Below are positions 1-8,689 of a stretch of DNA of 64,000 bases, piece by piece. This stretch comes from UBA6522 sp965204155 (GTDB lineage Bacteria; Pseudomonadota; Gammaproteobacteria; Steroidobacterales; Rariloculaceae), in NCBI GenBank assembly GCA_965204155.1, contig OZ241971.1, forward strand, positions 2,294,001 through 2,358,000, written 5' to 3'. The position numbers were made by a program, and so were the translations under genes. Positions within the stretch are counted from its first letter, which is position 1; each line of letters begins with the position of its first letter. The notes under the pieces are model-generated. The model searched no databases. It was not told the DNA's origin and saw only the letters and a list, made by a program, of their open reading frames with translations.

Positions 1-1873
1 GCCAGAGGGATTCGAGTTGTTCCAGTTCGGCCAGGGGCGACAGATCGGCGACCACGTTCCACTCCAGACTCAGTCGCCGAAGTCCGGCCATCCGGCTGAG
101 CGGGGACAGGTCCGCAACCTGGTTCCAGAATAGCCAGAGCCCTTCGAGCTTCGCCAAACCCGCTATCGGAGTCAGATCCGTGACCGAGTTGCGGTCCAGG
201 TAAAGATCCGTCAGTCCCGTCGCAAGTTCCAGTCCGGTCAGGTCCCTGATGCCCATGCTGCGGGCAGCAAGGGATTGCAGGCCCGCCATCTCCTCCGCCG
301 ATATGCTCTCGCCGGGAGACTTTCCCAGCGCGCTTTCGACGGCGCGCCTGAGCCCGGCGTCGCGGAACGGCTCGAGCGTCCCCTCGATGTCAACGAAGGT
401 GTCCGCGTTGTCGCCGATGCCGTCGTTGTCGAGGTCCTCCCACTCGCGCGGGTCGAGTGGCCACCGGTCACGGGCGTCATCCACGCCGTCGTTGTCGTCG
501 TCCGGGTCGGCGTTGTCGCCGATGCCGTCTGCATCGTTGTCGATCCACTCTACGGGATCGCCGGGCGCGGCGTCCGCATCGTCGACGAATCCGTCGCCGT
601 CCGAATCCGGTTTGGCGCCGCGCTGGGCCGCGATCTGAAACCGCACCAGGTCCAGGCTCTTCCTGGCATCCGCCCCGTCCGCTTCCGTGGCGGGCACTCC
701 GCACGGTTCGCCGTTGCAATCGGCGGCGGGGTCCGAGAAGACCGGACGCGAACCCCATTCCCCGTAACTCATGATCGTGCCCTGTGAGCGAGGCTGTTGG
801 CTGCGGTCCTCATACCGAGCCTCCCACCGGTTCAGGAAGTGTCCCCGCGACCAACGAAATGCACCATGGGCTTCGCCTTGCTCGACCGAATGCGCGAGAC
901 CCATGACGTGGCCGAGTTCGTGGATAACGGTAAGCGCTCCGGTGCTAGGCACCGCGAAGGAATCGGTATAGGCCCAAAGCCCCCGCCTCAAGCCGCCGCC
1001 GATGGTCCGCGCACAACCCGATGGGCACGGGCGCAGTGAATGGCCGACCTGGTGCGTGACGTCCGCCCCGTGACGGTCCATCAATTGCCGCAAGTGTTCC
1101 CGGTCCGGCCATTCGTCGTCGTCGGTCTTCTCGATCCTGGCGATTCCAGCGGTCCGCAACCGCATGTTCGTGCCGCTGTCGGCGAGGACGGCGTTGCTTA
1201 CGGCCTTGAAGTGGTGCACTTGCGCGTACCGGGTACCATGGGGAGCGCCGTCGTCATACAGCCAGAGCACGTCCACCGTGGATTCACCGGGCGTGGATGC
1301 CGGGTCGGCCGGGTCGGTGCCCGCAATGCCTTCGTTCACGTCCCCGACCCCGTCGCCGTCCGTGTCGGTCAGGATGTCCACGTACCGGATTCGTCCGGAT
1401 TCTGCGGGGTCCGGGACGGGCCAGAGCGTCAGCCACTCATGGAAACTATCCTCAGCCCCCCCGGCAGTGGCGGATTCGTACAATCGAATTTCGACAAGCG
1501 ACTCGCCGGCTGGCCGTGGTCTCCGTACGGGGGCGATGAGTTGCAGCCCGTTCAGGTGTTCGCCTGCGGAAACCCGGCCCACGGCGGCATTCCCGTAGCC
1601 CTGGTCATTATCGCTGTCAATGCCGGTGTAGAATCCCAAATGGATGTGGCCGCTCTCCGTGGCCCGATGGCTGCGTACTCCGAAGTTCAAATGCAGGGTG
1701 CCTTGCCCGCCGGCATCGGCGACCCATTCGGCGCTGCAGGGACACTCGAACACGATGTCCCGGGCATCCCAGGCCAGCGCCCGGTGCGCGCCCGCCAGGA
1801 GCAACGGTGGTCCGAGCAGCGCTGCCGCCAGGAACATGTTGATGCTGCGTTGAGGGGTTTCTCTGTGATTCAT
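1..1873 (-). CDS. Secreted metzincin metalloprotease with TSP3 and leucine-rich repeats (3' end beyond window)
   Basis: Open from an ATG at 1873 down to the window edge (about 624 codons, no stop), so the C-terminus is missing. A Sec signal peptide ends near residue 34 (..AHRALA). The zinc site HELGHVMGLAH begins at about residue 318 and a Met-turn (TIMSYG) follows near residue 366, the metzincin signature HExxHxxGxxH plus Met. Aspartate-rich thrombospondin type 3 repeats (DxDGDG, DNDxDGIGDN) surround residues 435-485, and leucine-rich repeats (LxxLxxLxLxxN) run from about residue 530 to the edge. It lies 17 bp downstream of the anchored protein at 1891-2562, so one transcript is likely. The protease fold is clear; the substrate is unknown. 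Confidence 0.85.
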   Translation of the reverse strand, partial: MNHRETPQRSINMFLAAALLGPPLLLAGAHRALAWDARDIVFECPCSAEWVADAGGQGTLHLNFGVRSHRATESGHIHLGFYTGIDSDNDQGYGNAAVGRVSAGEHLNGLQLIAPVRRPRPAGESLVEIRLYESATAGGAEDSFHEWLTLWPVPDPAESGRIRYVDILTDTDGDGVGDVNEGIAGTDPADPASTPGESTVDVLWLYDDGAPHGTRYAQVHHFKAVSNAVLADSGTNMRLRTAGIARIEKTDDDEWPDREHLRQLMDRHGADVTHQVGHSLRPCPSGCARTIGGGLRRGLWAYTDSFAVPSTGALTVIHELGHVMGLAHSVEQGEAHGAFRWSRGHFLNRWEARYEDRSQQPRSQGTIMSYGEWGSRPVFSDPAADCNGEPCGVPATEADGADARKSLDLVRFQIAAQRGAKPDSDGDGFVDDADAAPGDPVEWIDNDADGIGDNADPDDDNDGVDDARDRWPLDPREWEDLDNDGIGDNADTFVDIEGTLEPFRDAGLRRAVESALGKSPGESISAEEMAGLQSLAARSMGIRDLTGLELATGLTDLYLDRNSVTDLTPIAGLAKLEGLWLFWNQVADLSPLSRMAGLRRLSLEWNVVADLSPLAELEQLESLW

Positions 1874-1890
1874 GGCTGTCTTGCGGGCAC

Positions 1891-2562
1891 TCAGGGCGCG
1901 CCGCCGCCGCCGGCCGCCTCGTCCTCGACAACGAAATAGTCGGGCTCGCTGAAATCCCAGCCGGCCAGCATGCTGGATGTCGGCACCAGCCAGCCGTGCT
2001 CATACTGGTCAAGCTCGATCGCGAATTCGTACGTACCGTTCGGCGTGTCGATAAAGGCGAACAGGCTGGCGGGGCCGACGGTGACGACACTGCGCCGGCG
2101 GATGCCGTCGTTTCCGGTAATCGTTCCCACCAGCGCCCGCGCGCCCGCGCCTTCGTCGATCTCCTCGACGACCGACTGGTACGTCGCGCCCAGTTGCGGA
2201 ACGGGAAGTGCGAGCTGGGCTCCGACCGGAACCGCCCAGAGCCTGTCCGTGTCGGCCACCTCGACCAGCGCGCGCCCCTCGGCCGACCACTCTCCGGCAT
2301 ACGGGGGCAGCACGGCCAGGGTGGACTCGTCGACCTGCGCCCACAACGGACCGTCGCCGTCCGCCGCGTCGTTCCCGGCGCTCCCGTCCGCCCCGCCAGT
2401 CCCGACGGCGGGGTCTGTGGATTGCTCGCCTGGCGGGAGTTCTGCGTCCGGTGGACTATCCGCAATCCCCGCGGGCCCGGCCGCATCCCATCGCCCCCAC
2501 AGCAAGGCCACGACAGCGAGAACCGCAGCGGTGAGGCCAATCGCCAACAGCGTCCGGCGCAT
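1891..2562 (-). CDS. Membrane-anchored periplasmic protein of unknown function
   Basis: A 223-residue protein with one N-terminal hydrophobic segment (about residues 4-22, after MRR) and no convincing signal-peptidase site, so probably a periplasmic protein held by its anchor. Residues 28-75 are Pro/Gly/Asp-rich and look like a flexible linker. The rest is a compact domain that I do not recognise; the last residues are Gly-rich. It precedes the metzincin gene by 17 bp on the same strand, suggesting co-transcription and perhaps a role in its export or control (inference). Confidence 0.6.
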   Translation of the reverse strand: MRRTLLAIGLTAAVLAVVALLWGRWDAAGPAGIADSPPDAELPPGEQSTDPAVGTGGADGSAGNDAADGDGPLWAQVDESTLAVLPPYAGEWSAEGRALVEVADTDRLWAVPVGAQLALPVPQLGATYQSVVEEIDEGAGARALVGTITGNDGIRRRSVVTVGPASLFAFIDTPNGTYEFAIELDQYEHGWLVPTSSMLAGWDFSEPDYFVVEDEAAGGGGAP

Positions 2563-2850
2563 GCTTTGAACCCTTGTTCTTCCTGTTCGTCATGGGCACG
2601 GATCGGTCAAGGCAATGCCGCGCATTGCAGTCGCCCGGCAGCCGCTGGTTCGCATCGATGCCCAAAATGAATAGTAACGCGGCAACCATGCGGTATTTAT
2701 GTGTAGATCAGGCTTTTTCGTGTGGATTTCGCGGATATGAGTCGATTCACCAATTGCGGGCGGCTCCAGCAACCTTCGTCGCAAGGCTTGAGCGACGAAT
2801 CGAGGGAGAGCGCGCGTCGGGTCGTAACGTCTCCGGCACCTATCGGCCAG

Positions 2851-3382
2851 GTCGCCGACACGCAGCCGCCGGGATGCAATGCCCGAAACTGGCCGAATTG
2901 ACCGGATTTAAAGCTGGCCGCGGCGCCCCTCCCGCCACGACAATGCTATCTTTACATTTGCCGTGGGGCCGAAGGGCATGAAGCAGAATGATCGCATGAA
3001 GGAGTGGCGCCAGACCATTGTCGTGATTTGCACCGTCGTGCTGGCTTTTGCCGCGCAGTCGGCATACATGCAATTCGAGAGCGCCGCCATCCGCGCCGAC
3101 ATGAACGCGCAGTTCGCCGCGATGCATGCCGAACATGCCGCCCTGCGCGCCGACATGAACGCGCAGCATGCCGCCCTGCGCGCCGACATGAATGCGCAAC
3201 ATGCTGCCCTGCGCGCCGACATGAATGCGCAGTTCGCCACGATGCATGCCGAACATGCCGCCATCCGCGGGCAACTGAGCAGCGTGGACCGCCGGACCGC
3301 CCGGATCGAGGGTCACCTGTTCGGCATCGAGATTCCGCCGGATCGGGCGGACAGCGAGTGAGGGCTGCCGCTGGCCGAAATC
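2851..3382 (+). repeat. Copy 1 of a ~530-bp dispersed element
   Basis: About 127 bp of upstream sequence, the small gene at 2978-3361 and about 20 bp downstream recur at 5904-6443, and from about 27787 to 28410. Shared words upstream include CCCGAAACTGGCCGA, TGGCCGCGGCGCCCC and ACAATGCTATC or close variants, ending at the ATGAAGCAG start. No terminal inverted repeats or transposase are visible, so how it spread is unknown. Confidence 0.75.
2978..3361 (+). CDS. Small membrane coiled-coil protein, hendecad-repeat family (copy 1)
   Basis: A 127-residue protein starting MKQNDRMKEWRQ, then one membrane segment (about residues 14-32), then 11-residue repeats of the type AALRADMNAQH alternating with 7-residue AAMHAEH. 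It ends in a conserved tail (RRTARIEGHLFGIEIP). An in-frame GTG at 2963 could extend it by five codons; the ATG was chosen because all three copies begin ATGAAGCAG. The 11-residue period suggests a right-handed coiled coil, projecting into either the periplasm or the cytoplasm. The function is unknown. Copies differ in repeat number, as expected of slippage or recombination. Confidence 0.7.
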   Translation: MKQNDRMKEWRQTIVVICTVVLAFAAQSAYMQFESAAIRADMNAQFAAMHAEHAALRADMNAQHAALRADMNAQHAALRADMNAQFATMHAEHAAIRGQLSSVDRRTARIEGHLFGIEIPPDRADSE

Positions 3383-3385
3383 GTG

Positions 3386-3436
3386 TCCGCGGCGTCCGCA
3401 CCGTCGACGAATCCGTTGCCGTTCGACTCCAGTCGG
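3386..3436 (-). pseudogene. Remnant of a thrombospondin type 3 repeat gene
   Basis: Read on the minus strand this encodes ESNGNGFVDGADAADTIS. It closely matches, in DNA and protein, the repeat inside the metzincin gene at about 570-611. It has no start, no stop and no room for a full domain between the coiled-coil gene and the kinase gene. Most likely a scar left by recombination between TSP3-encoding genes. Confidence 0.5.
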
Positions 3437-3443
3437 GATCCGG

Positions 3444-5771
3444 CTAGCCGGGTTCGGGCATGCGGTAGCCGACGCCGCGCACGTTGAAGATGTATTCGGG
3501 ATTCGACGCGTCTTCGCCGAGCTTGCGGCGCAGGTTGCGGACGAAGATGCGTACCAGGTTGGCGTTGGCGTTCTCCCGCCCGCCCCATACCCGGCGCAGC
3601 AGCGTTTCGTGCGTCACGACCCGTCCGGCCTCCAGCGAAAGCGCACGCAGCAGATCGTACTCGGTGGCGGTGAGCTCGACCGCCTGCCCGCCGCGCGTCA
3701 CGCGCCGGCGCAGGTAGTCCACGGAAAGGTCGCCGAGCACGAACGGGCCGGGCTTGTCGTGCCGCCTGAGCGCCGCGCCCACGCGCGCAACGAGTTCGGT
3801 CGGGGAGAACGGCTTGACGATGTAGTCCGCGGCGCCTGCGTCGAGCGCGCGCGCGATCGTCTCGTCGCGCCCGTAGCCGGAGATGAAGATGACCGGCACG
3901 TCGGAAAGTTCCGGGACGAGTTCCATCAGTTCGATGCCGTCGGCCCCCGGCAATACCAGGTCCAGAAGCACCAGGCGCGGCTTCTCGGTGCGCAGGACGT
4001 GCGCCAGATCCTCCACTTCCCCGGTGACCAGGGGGGCGTAGCCGGCCGCGGAGAGCGCGCCGCGAACGAAGCGCAGCGTACGCGGGTCATCGTCGACGAC
4101 GAGTACGCGCGCGCCGCCACCCGGCAGCCCGGAGCCACTCCTGGCGCCCTCTGCCGCCGGCGCCGCCGCGTCCGCCGACTGCACCGCGGTTGGCAGCGTG
4201 AACGTGAACGTTGCCCCCTGGCCGGTGCCGGCGCTGTCGGCCCGGATGCGCCCGCCGTGCGCCTCCACGAGGCCCTTGCAGATGGCCAGCCCCAGGCCGT
4301 GCCCGCCTCCGGACCTCCCGGCGGCGTGCTTGCTGAACACGTGCGCCAGCCGTTCCGGGGCGATGCCCCGGCCCTCGTCGGCGACCGACACTGCGACGTA
4401 CCCGTCCTCGAGGGCGGCGGCCATGCGGATGGGCGTGGACTCCGGAGCGTGGCGCGCGGCGTTGGCGAGCAGGTTGTCGAGCACCTGTGCGACGCGGCGC
4501 CGGTCGGCCAGCACCGGCGGCAGCCCGGCCGGCAGGTCGACGCGCACGGTGTGGCGCCCGCCGCCGGCGGCGAAGGCGGTGCGGGCCCGCTCCACCAGGC
4601 CGACGATTTCCGACGGCTCCGGCGCCACGGAGAGCGTGCCGGTCTCGATGCGCCCGGCGTCCAGCACGTCACCGACCAGGCGGCGCATCTGGCCCGCCTG
4701 TTCGGCGATGATGCGGTGAAATTCGCGCATCTCGGCCGGATCCAGATCTTCCTCCAGAAGGGTGTCCGCGGAGCCCTTGATCGAAGTCAACGGCCGGCGC
4801 AGTTCGTGCCCCACGAGTGCCAGGAACTCCGTGCGCATGCGCTCGATTTCGTCGAACGGCGCCAGGTCCTGAAAAACCACCACCACAGAAGCGACACCGC
4901 CGTCCTCGGTGCGGACCGGAGTGGCGTTGATCAGCGTCCGCACGTTGCCAGCGCCCGGCACGAATAGCTCGACCTCCTCGTTCCGAAGCGATTCGCCGGC
5001 GGCGAGCTGCCCGGCGATCCGGAACTCGCTCAGGGACACCTCGCGACCGTCGGCACGGCGAAAGGTGACCAACTCGAGCAGCTCCCCGGGTGCGCAGTCT
5101 CGCCCGCCGAGCCGCTCCATGATGCGCCGCGCTTCGCGATTGAGCGACAGCACCTGCCCGCTCTGCGCGTCCAGCACCGCAACGCCCACCGGCGAGGTCT
5201 CGACCAGCGTCTCCAGATGCGTCCGGGCGCGCCGCTCGGCGCCGTGCGCGCGGGCGTTGGCGATGGCCGCGGCGGCCTGGGCCGCGAACAGCACGAGCAC
5301 CTCCTCGTCCTCGTCGGTGAACGCCTCGCCGCCGGCCTTGTCGGCGAGGAAGAAGTGGCCGACGTCCGTGCCGCGGTGGCGCATGGGCGTGCCCTGAAAG
5401 GTGCGCGACAACGCCGGCGTCGGGTCGAGGCCGAGGGAAAGGACATAGTTGCCGAGGTCGGCGAGACGCAGCGGGCCCGGCTGCTCGAGCAGGTGCGCGA
5501 ACAGCCGCTCCTTGTCCGGCCAGGTGGCGATCTCGCGCCGCTCTTCCGGTGTCCAGCCGGAGAAGAAGGACTCGACGAGCGCACCTGCCGCGTCGACAGT
5601 GATGACGACGCCGAGCCGGGCGCCGGTCAGGTCGCGCGCGGCCTCGACCACCTCGCGCAGCACGGTGTCGAGGTCGAGGCTGGCGCTGACGCGCAGAATG
5701 GCGGCGCCGAGCGCCGCGACACGTTCGCGCGACGCCCGGCTGTCTTGCGTCTCCTGATTGTGATCGGTCAC
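3444..5771 (-). CDS. Histidine kinase fused to an OmpR/PhoB-type response regulator
   Basis: A 775-residue cytoplasmic protein combining a complete two-component pathway. A GAF-like sensor covers about residues 20-175 and a PAS-like domain 185-305. The kinase has an H-box with phosphoacceptor His322 (GHELRRP), N-box Asn433/Asn437, and G-boxes (DEGRGI, GHGLGLAI). A receiver domain follows (acidic pair 560-562, phospho-acceptor Asp604, Lys653) and a winged-helix DNA-binding domain occupies about 675-772 (RVVTHETLLRRVWG, NVRGVGYRM). No membrane segment is visible, so the signal is probably intracellular. The sensor-kinase order followed by an output domain is unusual: most hybrid kinases end at the receiver. 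Target genes are unknown. Confidence 0.88.
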   Translation of the reverse strand: MTDHNQETQDSRASRERVAALGAAILRVSASLDLDTVLREVVEAARDLTGARLGVVITVDAAGALVESFFSGWTPEERREIATWPDKERLFAHLLEQPGPLRLADLGNYVLSLGLDPTPALSRTFQGTPMRHRGTDVGHFFLADKAGGEAFTDEDEEVLVLFAAQAAAAIANARAHGAERRARTHLETLVETSPVGVAVLDAQSGQVLSLNREARRIMERLGGRDCAPGELLELVTFRRADGREVSLSEFRIAGQLAAGESLRNEEVELFVPGAGNVRTLINATPVRTEDGGVASVVVVFQDLAPFDEIERMRTEFLALVGHELRRPLTSIKGSADTLLEEDLDPAEMREFHRIIAEQAGQMRRLVGDVLDAGRIETGTLSVAPEPSEIVGLVERARTAFAAGGGRHTVRVDLPAGLPPVLADRRRVAQVLDNLLANAARHAPESTPIRMAAALEDGYVAVSVADEGRGIAPERLAHVFSKHAAGRSGGGHGLGLAICKGLVEAHGGRIRADSAGTGQGATFTFTLPTAVQSADAAAPAAEGARSGSGLPGGGARVLVVDDDPRTLRFVRGALSAAGYAPLVTGEVEDLAHVLRTEKPRLVLLDLVLPGADGIELMELVPELSDVPVIFISGYGRDETIARALDAGAADYIVKPFSPTELVARVGAALRRHDKPGPFVLGDLSVDYLRRRVTRGGQAVELTATEYDLLRALSLEAGRVVTHETLLRRVWGGRENANANLVRIFVRNLRRKLGEDASNPEYIFNVRGVGYRMPEPG

Positions 5772-5903
5772 GGTCGAATTTTACGAAAACTACATTCAAA
5801 AAGACAGCTTCGACACGCACATTTAAGGAAACTGCGCGGGTAATTGACTTGTGTAACTTAAAGGGTGGACCACCCAGCCTCCGCAACGCGCACTGGCAAC
5901 GCC

Positions 5904-6443
5904 GTCGCCGACACGCAGCCGCCGAAATGCAATGCCCGAAACTGGCCGATTTGACCGGATTTGAAGGTGGCCGCGGCGCCCCGCCCGCCACGATAATGTT
6001 ATCTTTGCATTTGCCGCGCGGCCGAAGGCATGAAGCAGACTGATCGAATGAAGGAGTGGCGTCAGACCATTGTCGTGATTTGCACCGTCGTGCTGACGAT
6101 TGCCGCGCTGGCGGCGTACATGCAATTCGAGCTCGCCGGCATCCGTGCCGACATGAACGCTCAGAGTGAAGCCATCCGCGCCGACATGAACGCGCAGAAT
6201 GCTGCCATGCGCGCCGACATGAACGCGCAACACGCTGCCATCCGCGCCGACATGAATGCGCAGTTTGCCGCGATGCATTCCGAGCACGCCGCTATCCGCG
6301 CCGAGATGAATGCCGAATTTGGAGCCATCCGCGAGCAATTGAGCAGTATGGACCGCCGTACCGCCCGGATCGAGGGTCACCTGTTCGGCATCGAGATTCC
6401 GGTGGATCCGGCGGACGGGGAGTGAGGGCCGCGGCTGGCCGAA
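5904..6443 (+). repeat. Copy 2 of the ~530-bp dispersed element
   Basis: Same structure as the copy at 2851-3382: conserved upstream segment from GTCGCCGACACGCAGCCGCC, the small coiled-coil gene, and the downstream GAGTGAGGGC...GGCTGGCCGAA. This copy sits between the kinase-regulator gene and fixJ. Confidence 0.75.
6030..6425 (+). CDS. Small membrane coiled-coil protein, hendecad-repeat family (copy 2)
   Basis: A 131-residue paralogue of the protein at 2978-3361: MKQTDRMKEWRQ start, one membrane helix, about six repeat units (IRADMNAQ..), then the conserved RRTARIEGHLFGIEIP tail. Its repeat array differs from copy 1 in order and number, while the N- and C-terminal parts are nearly the same. 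No enzymatic motif is present. It is convergent with fixJ and is probably transcribed from its own conserved upstream segment. Confidence 0.7.
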   Translation: MKQTDRMKEWRQTIVVICTVVLTIAALAAYMQFELAGIRADMNAQSEAIRADMNAQNAAMRADMNAQHAAIRADMNAQFAAMHSEHAAIRAEMNAEFGAIREQLSSMDRRTARIEGHLFGIEIPVDPADGE

Positions 6444-6489
6444 GGGTGCAGGTAACGAAGTCCGCCGGAACGCTCCCTGCCGGGTAGTG

Positions 6490-7110
6490 TCACCCGCCGC
6501 CCGACTCCACGCTCTGCACGGCGCGCACGAGCATGGCGACCGAGCGCGTGCTCATCTTCTGCATGACGTTCGCCCGGTGGATCTCCACCGTTCTCCGGCT
6601 GACGCCCAGTCTCGCTGCGATGAGCTTGTTCGAGTCCCCCTGGATCACGCATTGCATCACTTCGGTTTCCCGCGGCGTGAGCGATGACAGGCGCTTTCGG
6701 ATCGACGCGACGCGCTCTTCCTCGGCGCGCCGTTTCCTGTCCCGTGCCAGCGCCTGGTTGACCCGGTCCAGCAGGTCCTGGTCGCGGAACGGTTTCTCGA
6801 TGAAATCCAGCGCCCCGGACTTCATCGCCTCAACCGCCATCGGGACGTCCCCGTACGCGGTAACAAAGATCAGCGGTATGGGCGCGCCGAGGCGCTTGAG
6901 CGCGGCCTGCAGTTCCAGTCCGCTCATCCCCGGCATGCGGATGTCGGCCACCAGGCACGCGTGCTGCCCTGGATCGTAGTGCTCGAGGAACTCCGCCGCG
7001 CTCCGGAACGCCTGCGCCCTGAGCTTCACGCTCTTCAGCAACAGCGTCAGCGAATCGCATACCGCCGCATCGTCGTCCACGACGTAGATCAGCGGCTCAC
7101 TCCGGTCCAT
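6490..7110 (-). CDS. fixJ: FixJ-type response regulator
   Basis: A 206-residue regulator. Its receiver domain has acidic residues DDD at 12-14, phospho-acceptor Asp in VADIRMPGMSG, Thr in FVTAYGD and Lys in IEKPF. A LuxR/GerE helix-turn-helix (LTPRETEVMQ.. SRRTVEIHRANVMQKM) covers about 140-200. Known FixJ proteins are phosphorylated by the oxygen sensor FixL and activate microaerobic genes. The start codon overlaps the end of fixL by 14 bp, so the two are translated together. The nearest divergent target candidates are the nor genes at 8.4-10.8 kb. Confidence 0.9.
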   Translation of the reverse strand: MDRSEPLIYVVDDDAAVCDSLTLLLKSVKLRAQAFRSAAEFLEHYDPGQHACLVADIRMPGMSGLELQAALKRLGAPIPLIFVTAYGDVPMAVEAMKSGALDFIEKPFRDQDLLDRVNQALARDRKRRAEEERVASIRKRLSSLTPRETEVMQCVIQGDSNKLIAARLGVSRRTVEIHRANVMQKMSTRSVAMLVRAVQSVESGGG

Positions 7111-8248
7111 GGTCCCCGTCCCCGGCCGCGCGCTTCTGCGGCACCGAAAAACCGAATATCGAACCGCCGCCGGGATTGGATCGGTAGTACAGTTCCCCGC
7201 CGTACGACCGGACGATCCGGCGGCTGACCGCCAGACCGACGCCGAGTCCGCCGGGCTTGGTGCTCACAAAGGGCTGGAACATCTCGTCGGCCAGTTCCCG
7301 CGGGTAGCCGTGCCCGTGGTCGACGACCTCCACGCCCACCGACCGGCGCCCGGCCCGCTGCGTGCGGATTCGAATGCCTTCCTCCTTGCGCGCCCCGTCG
7401 CGCATCGCGTCCACGGCATTGCGCGTGAGATTCAAGAGCACCTGCTGCAGGCGGATGGCATCGCCCACGATGGGGGGCAGGTCCGGCTCGTACTCGGTGT
7501 GCACGGCAATTCCGGCCGCCGTCGCATCGGCCTCCACGAGGTTGAGCACGTCCTGGATGGCCCGGTTGAAGTCCACCTCGTCCTCGACCACCTGCCGGTT
7601 GCCGACAAAGTTGCGCAGGTTGTGAATGACCCGGCCCGCCCGCAGCGCCTGCTCGGCGATGACGCGGCACGTCTTGCGCAGCGCCTCCGTGTCGGTCGCC
7701 TCATCCGACACGATCCGCTCGCCGGCCTGCGCGTAGGTGGCGATTGCGCTCAGCGGCTGGTTGATCTCGTGCGCCAGGCCCGCCGCCAGTTCGCCCATCA
7801 GGCTCAGCCGGTCCACCTCGACCAGCCGGTCCTTCAGCCGCTGGTTCTCCTCCTCGGCGGCCTTCTGGGCGGAGAGGTCCCGAACGATGCCGATGAACAG
7901 GCCCTCGGCGCTGCCCACCGAAAGCTGCATGGGGAACGTGGCGCCGTCCGCGCGCTGCCCGGTCACCTCCCGGCCGATGCCGATGATCCGTGCCTCGCCG
8001 GTCCGGAGATAGCGTGCGATGTACTCGTCGTGGCGCGACCGGTCGGGCTCGGGCATCAGCCGGGCCACGTTCCGCCCGACGATCTGCCCGGGAGCGAGTC
8101 CGAACATGCGTTGCGCGGCGGAGTTGAAGTCCAGCACCGTGCCGTTGCGGTCGATCACGACGATGCCGTCGGCGGCGGCGTCCATGAGCGCACTGAACCC
8201 GTGGCGCGTCAATTTGTCGAGGCGGTCGCGAATCGGGTCCGTGTCCAT
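7097..8248 (-). CDS. fixL: FixL-like haem-PAS oxygen-sensing histidine kinase
   Basis: A 383-residue soluble kinase: one PAS domain (about 15-135), then HisKA (His160 in LAHEINQP) and HATPase. The PAS domain carries the FixL haem motif: MPEPDRSRHD with a His at 73 equivalent to the proximal haem ligand, an Arg six residues later, and IIGIGR with Arg93 equivalent to the oxygen-gating arginine. The His normally just before IIGIGR is Arg87 here. Start chosen at the ATG at 8248 (MDTDPIRD), preceded by GGAA; the open frame continues upstream but without protein-like sequence. No membrane helices, as in soluble FixL of Bradyrhizobium. Operon with fixJ. Confidence 0.88.
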   Translation of the reverse strand: MDTDPIRDRLDKLTRHGFSALMDAAADGIVVIDRNGTVLDFNSAAQRMFGLAPGQIVGRNVARLMPEPDRSRHDEYIARYLRTGEARIIGIGREVTGQRADGATFPMQLSVGSAEGLFIGIVRDLSAQKAAEEENQRLKDRLVEVDRLSLMGELAAGLAHEINQPLSAIATYAQAGERIVSDEATDTEALRKTCRVIAEQALRAGRVIHNLRNFVGNRQVVEDEVDFNRAIQDVLNLVEADATAAGIAVHTEYEPDLPPIVGDAIRLQQVLLNLTRNAVDAMRDGARKEEGIRIRTQRAGRRSVGVEVVDHGHGYPRELADEMFQPFVSTKPGGLGVGLAVSRRIVRSYGGELYYRSNPGGGSIFGFSVPQKRAAGDGDHGPE

Positions 8249-8365
8249 ACGTATTTTCCACAGAGCGCATCGGTGGTTTGCACGATTGTGGCCTCCGCCG
8301 GGACCGAATACAAAGGGAATCTTCGGATTGAAAGGCGACTGAATGGCGCCACCCCGAACAGCCCG

Positions 8366-8689
8366 GTGATCGAACCGGTTGAAGTTCAGCGATTCGCGCT
8401 GGCGGCCCTGTCGGCAGGGGCCGTGGTGCTGTTCGGCGCGTGCTACGCGGTTTTCCTGGCGCTGGGCCGGCTGAACAGCTTTGCGCTGCTGCGCCACCTC
8501 GCCAACGTCTCCTATGCCGCGCTGGCCGCCTCCGTGGGCGGGCTGGCCTGGTTCCTGCGCCTCGACGGCGCCTGGCTGGCGCTGGTCGTGCTGTTGCTGG
8601 CGGGCTATTTCGTGGCGCCGCGCTTCATCTGGCGGCTGTCCGTCGCCACTCACGATGCCGCCGACGAGCAGGGAGGACACCGTGTCTGA
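8366..8689 (+). CDS. Small integral membrane protein leading the nor operon
   Basis: A 107-residue protein with about three hydrophobic segments (FALAALSAGAVVLFGACYAV, YAALAASVGGLAW, LALVVLLLAGYFV). A GTG at 8366 is the best start after the fixL divergence; no strong ribosome site is seen, so the start is uncertain. Its last codons overlap the norC start by 8 bp, implying translational coupling and a role in assembly or function of the NO reductase. I cannot assign it to a named Nor accessory protein. Confidence 0.55.
   Translation: MIEPVEVQRFALAALSAGAVVLFGACYAVFLALGRLNSFALLRHLANVSYAALAASVGGLAWFLRLDGAWLALVVLLLAGYFVAPRFIWRLSVATHDAADEQGGHRV

Noticed and set aside
2851..3382. Coiled-coil element considered as an insertion sequence or MITE
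   Set aside because: No terminal inverted repeats, no target-site duplication and no transposase could be identified.
7109..8689. Long plus-strand frame opposite fixL
   Set aside because: The 5' part is antisense to a well-supported kinase gene and lacks family features; only the last ~107 codons, past fixL, look like a protein.
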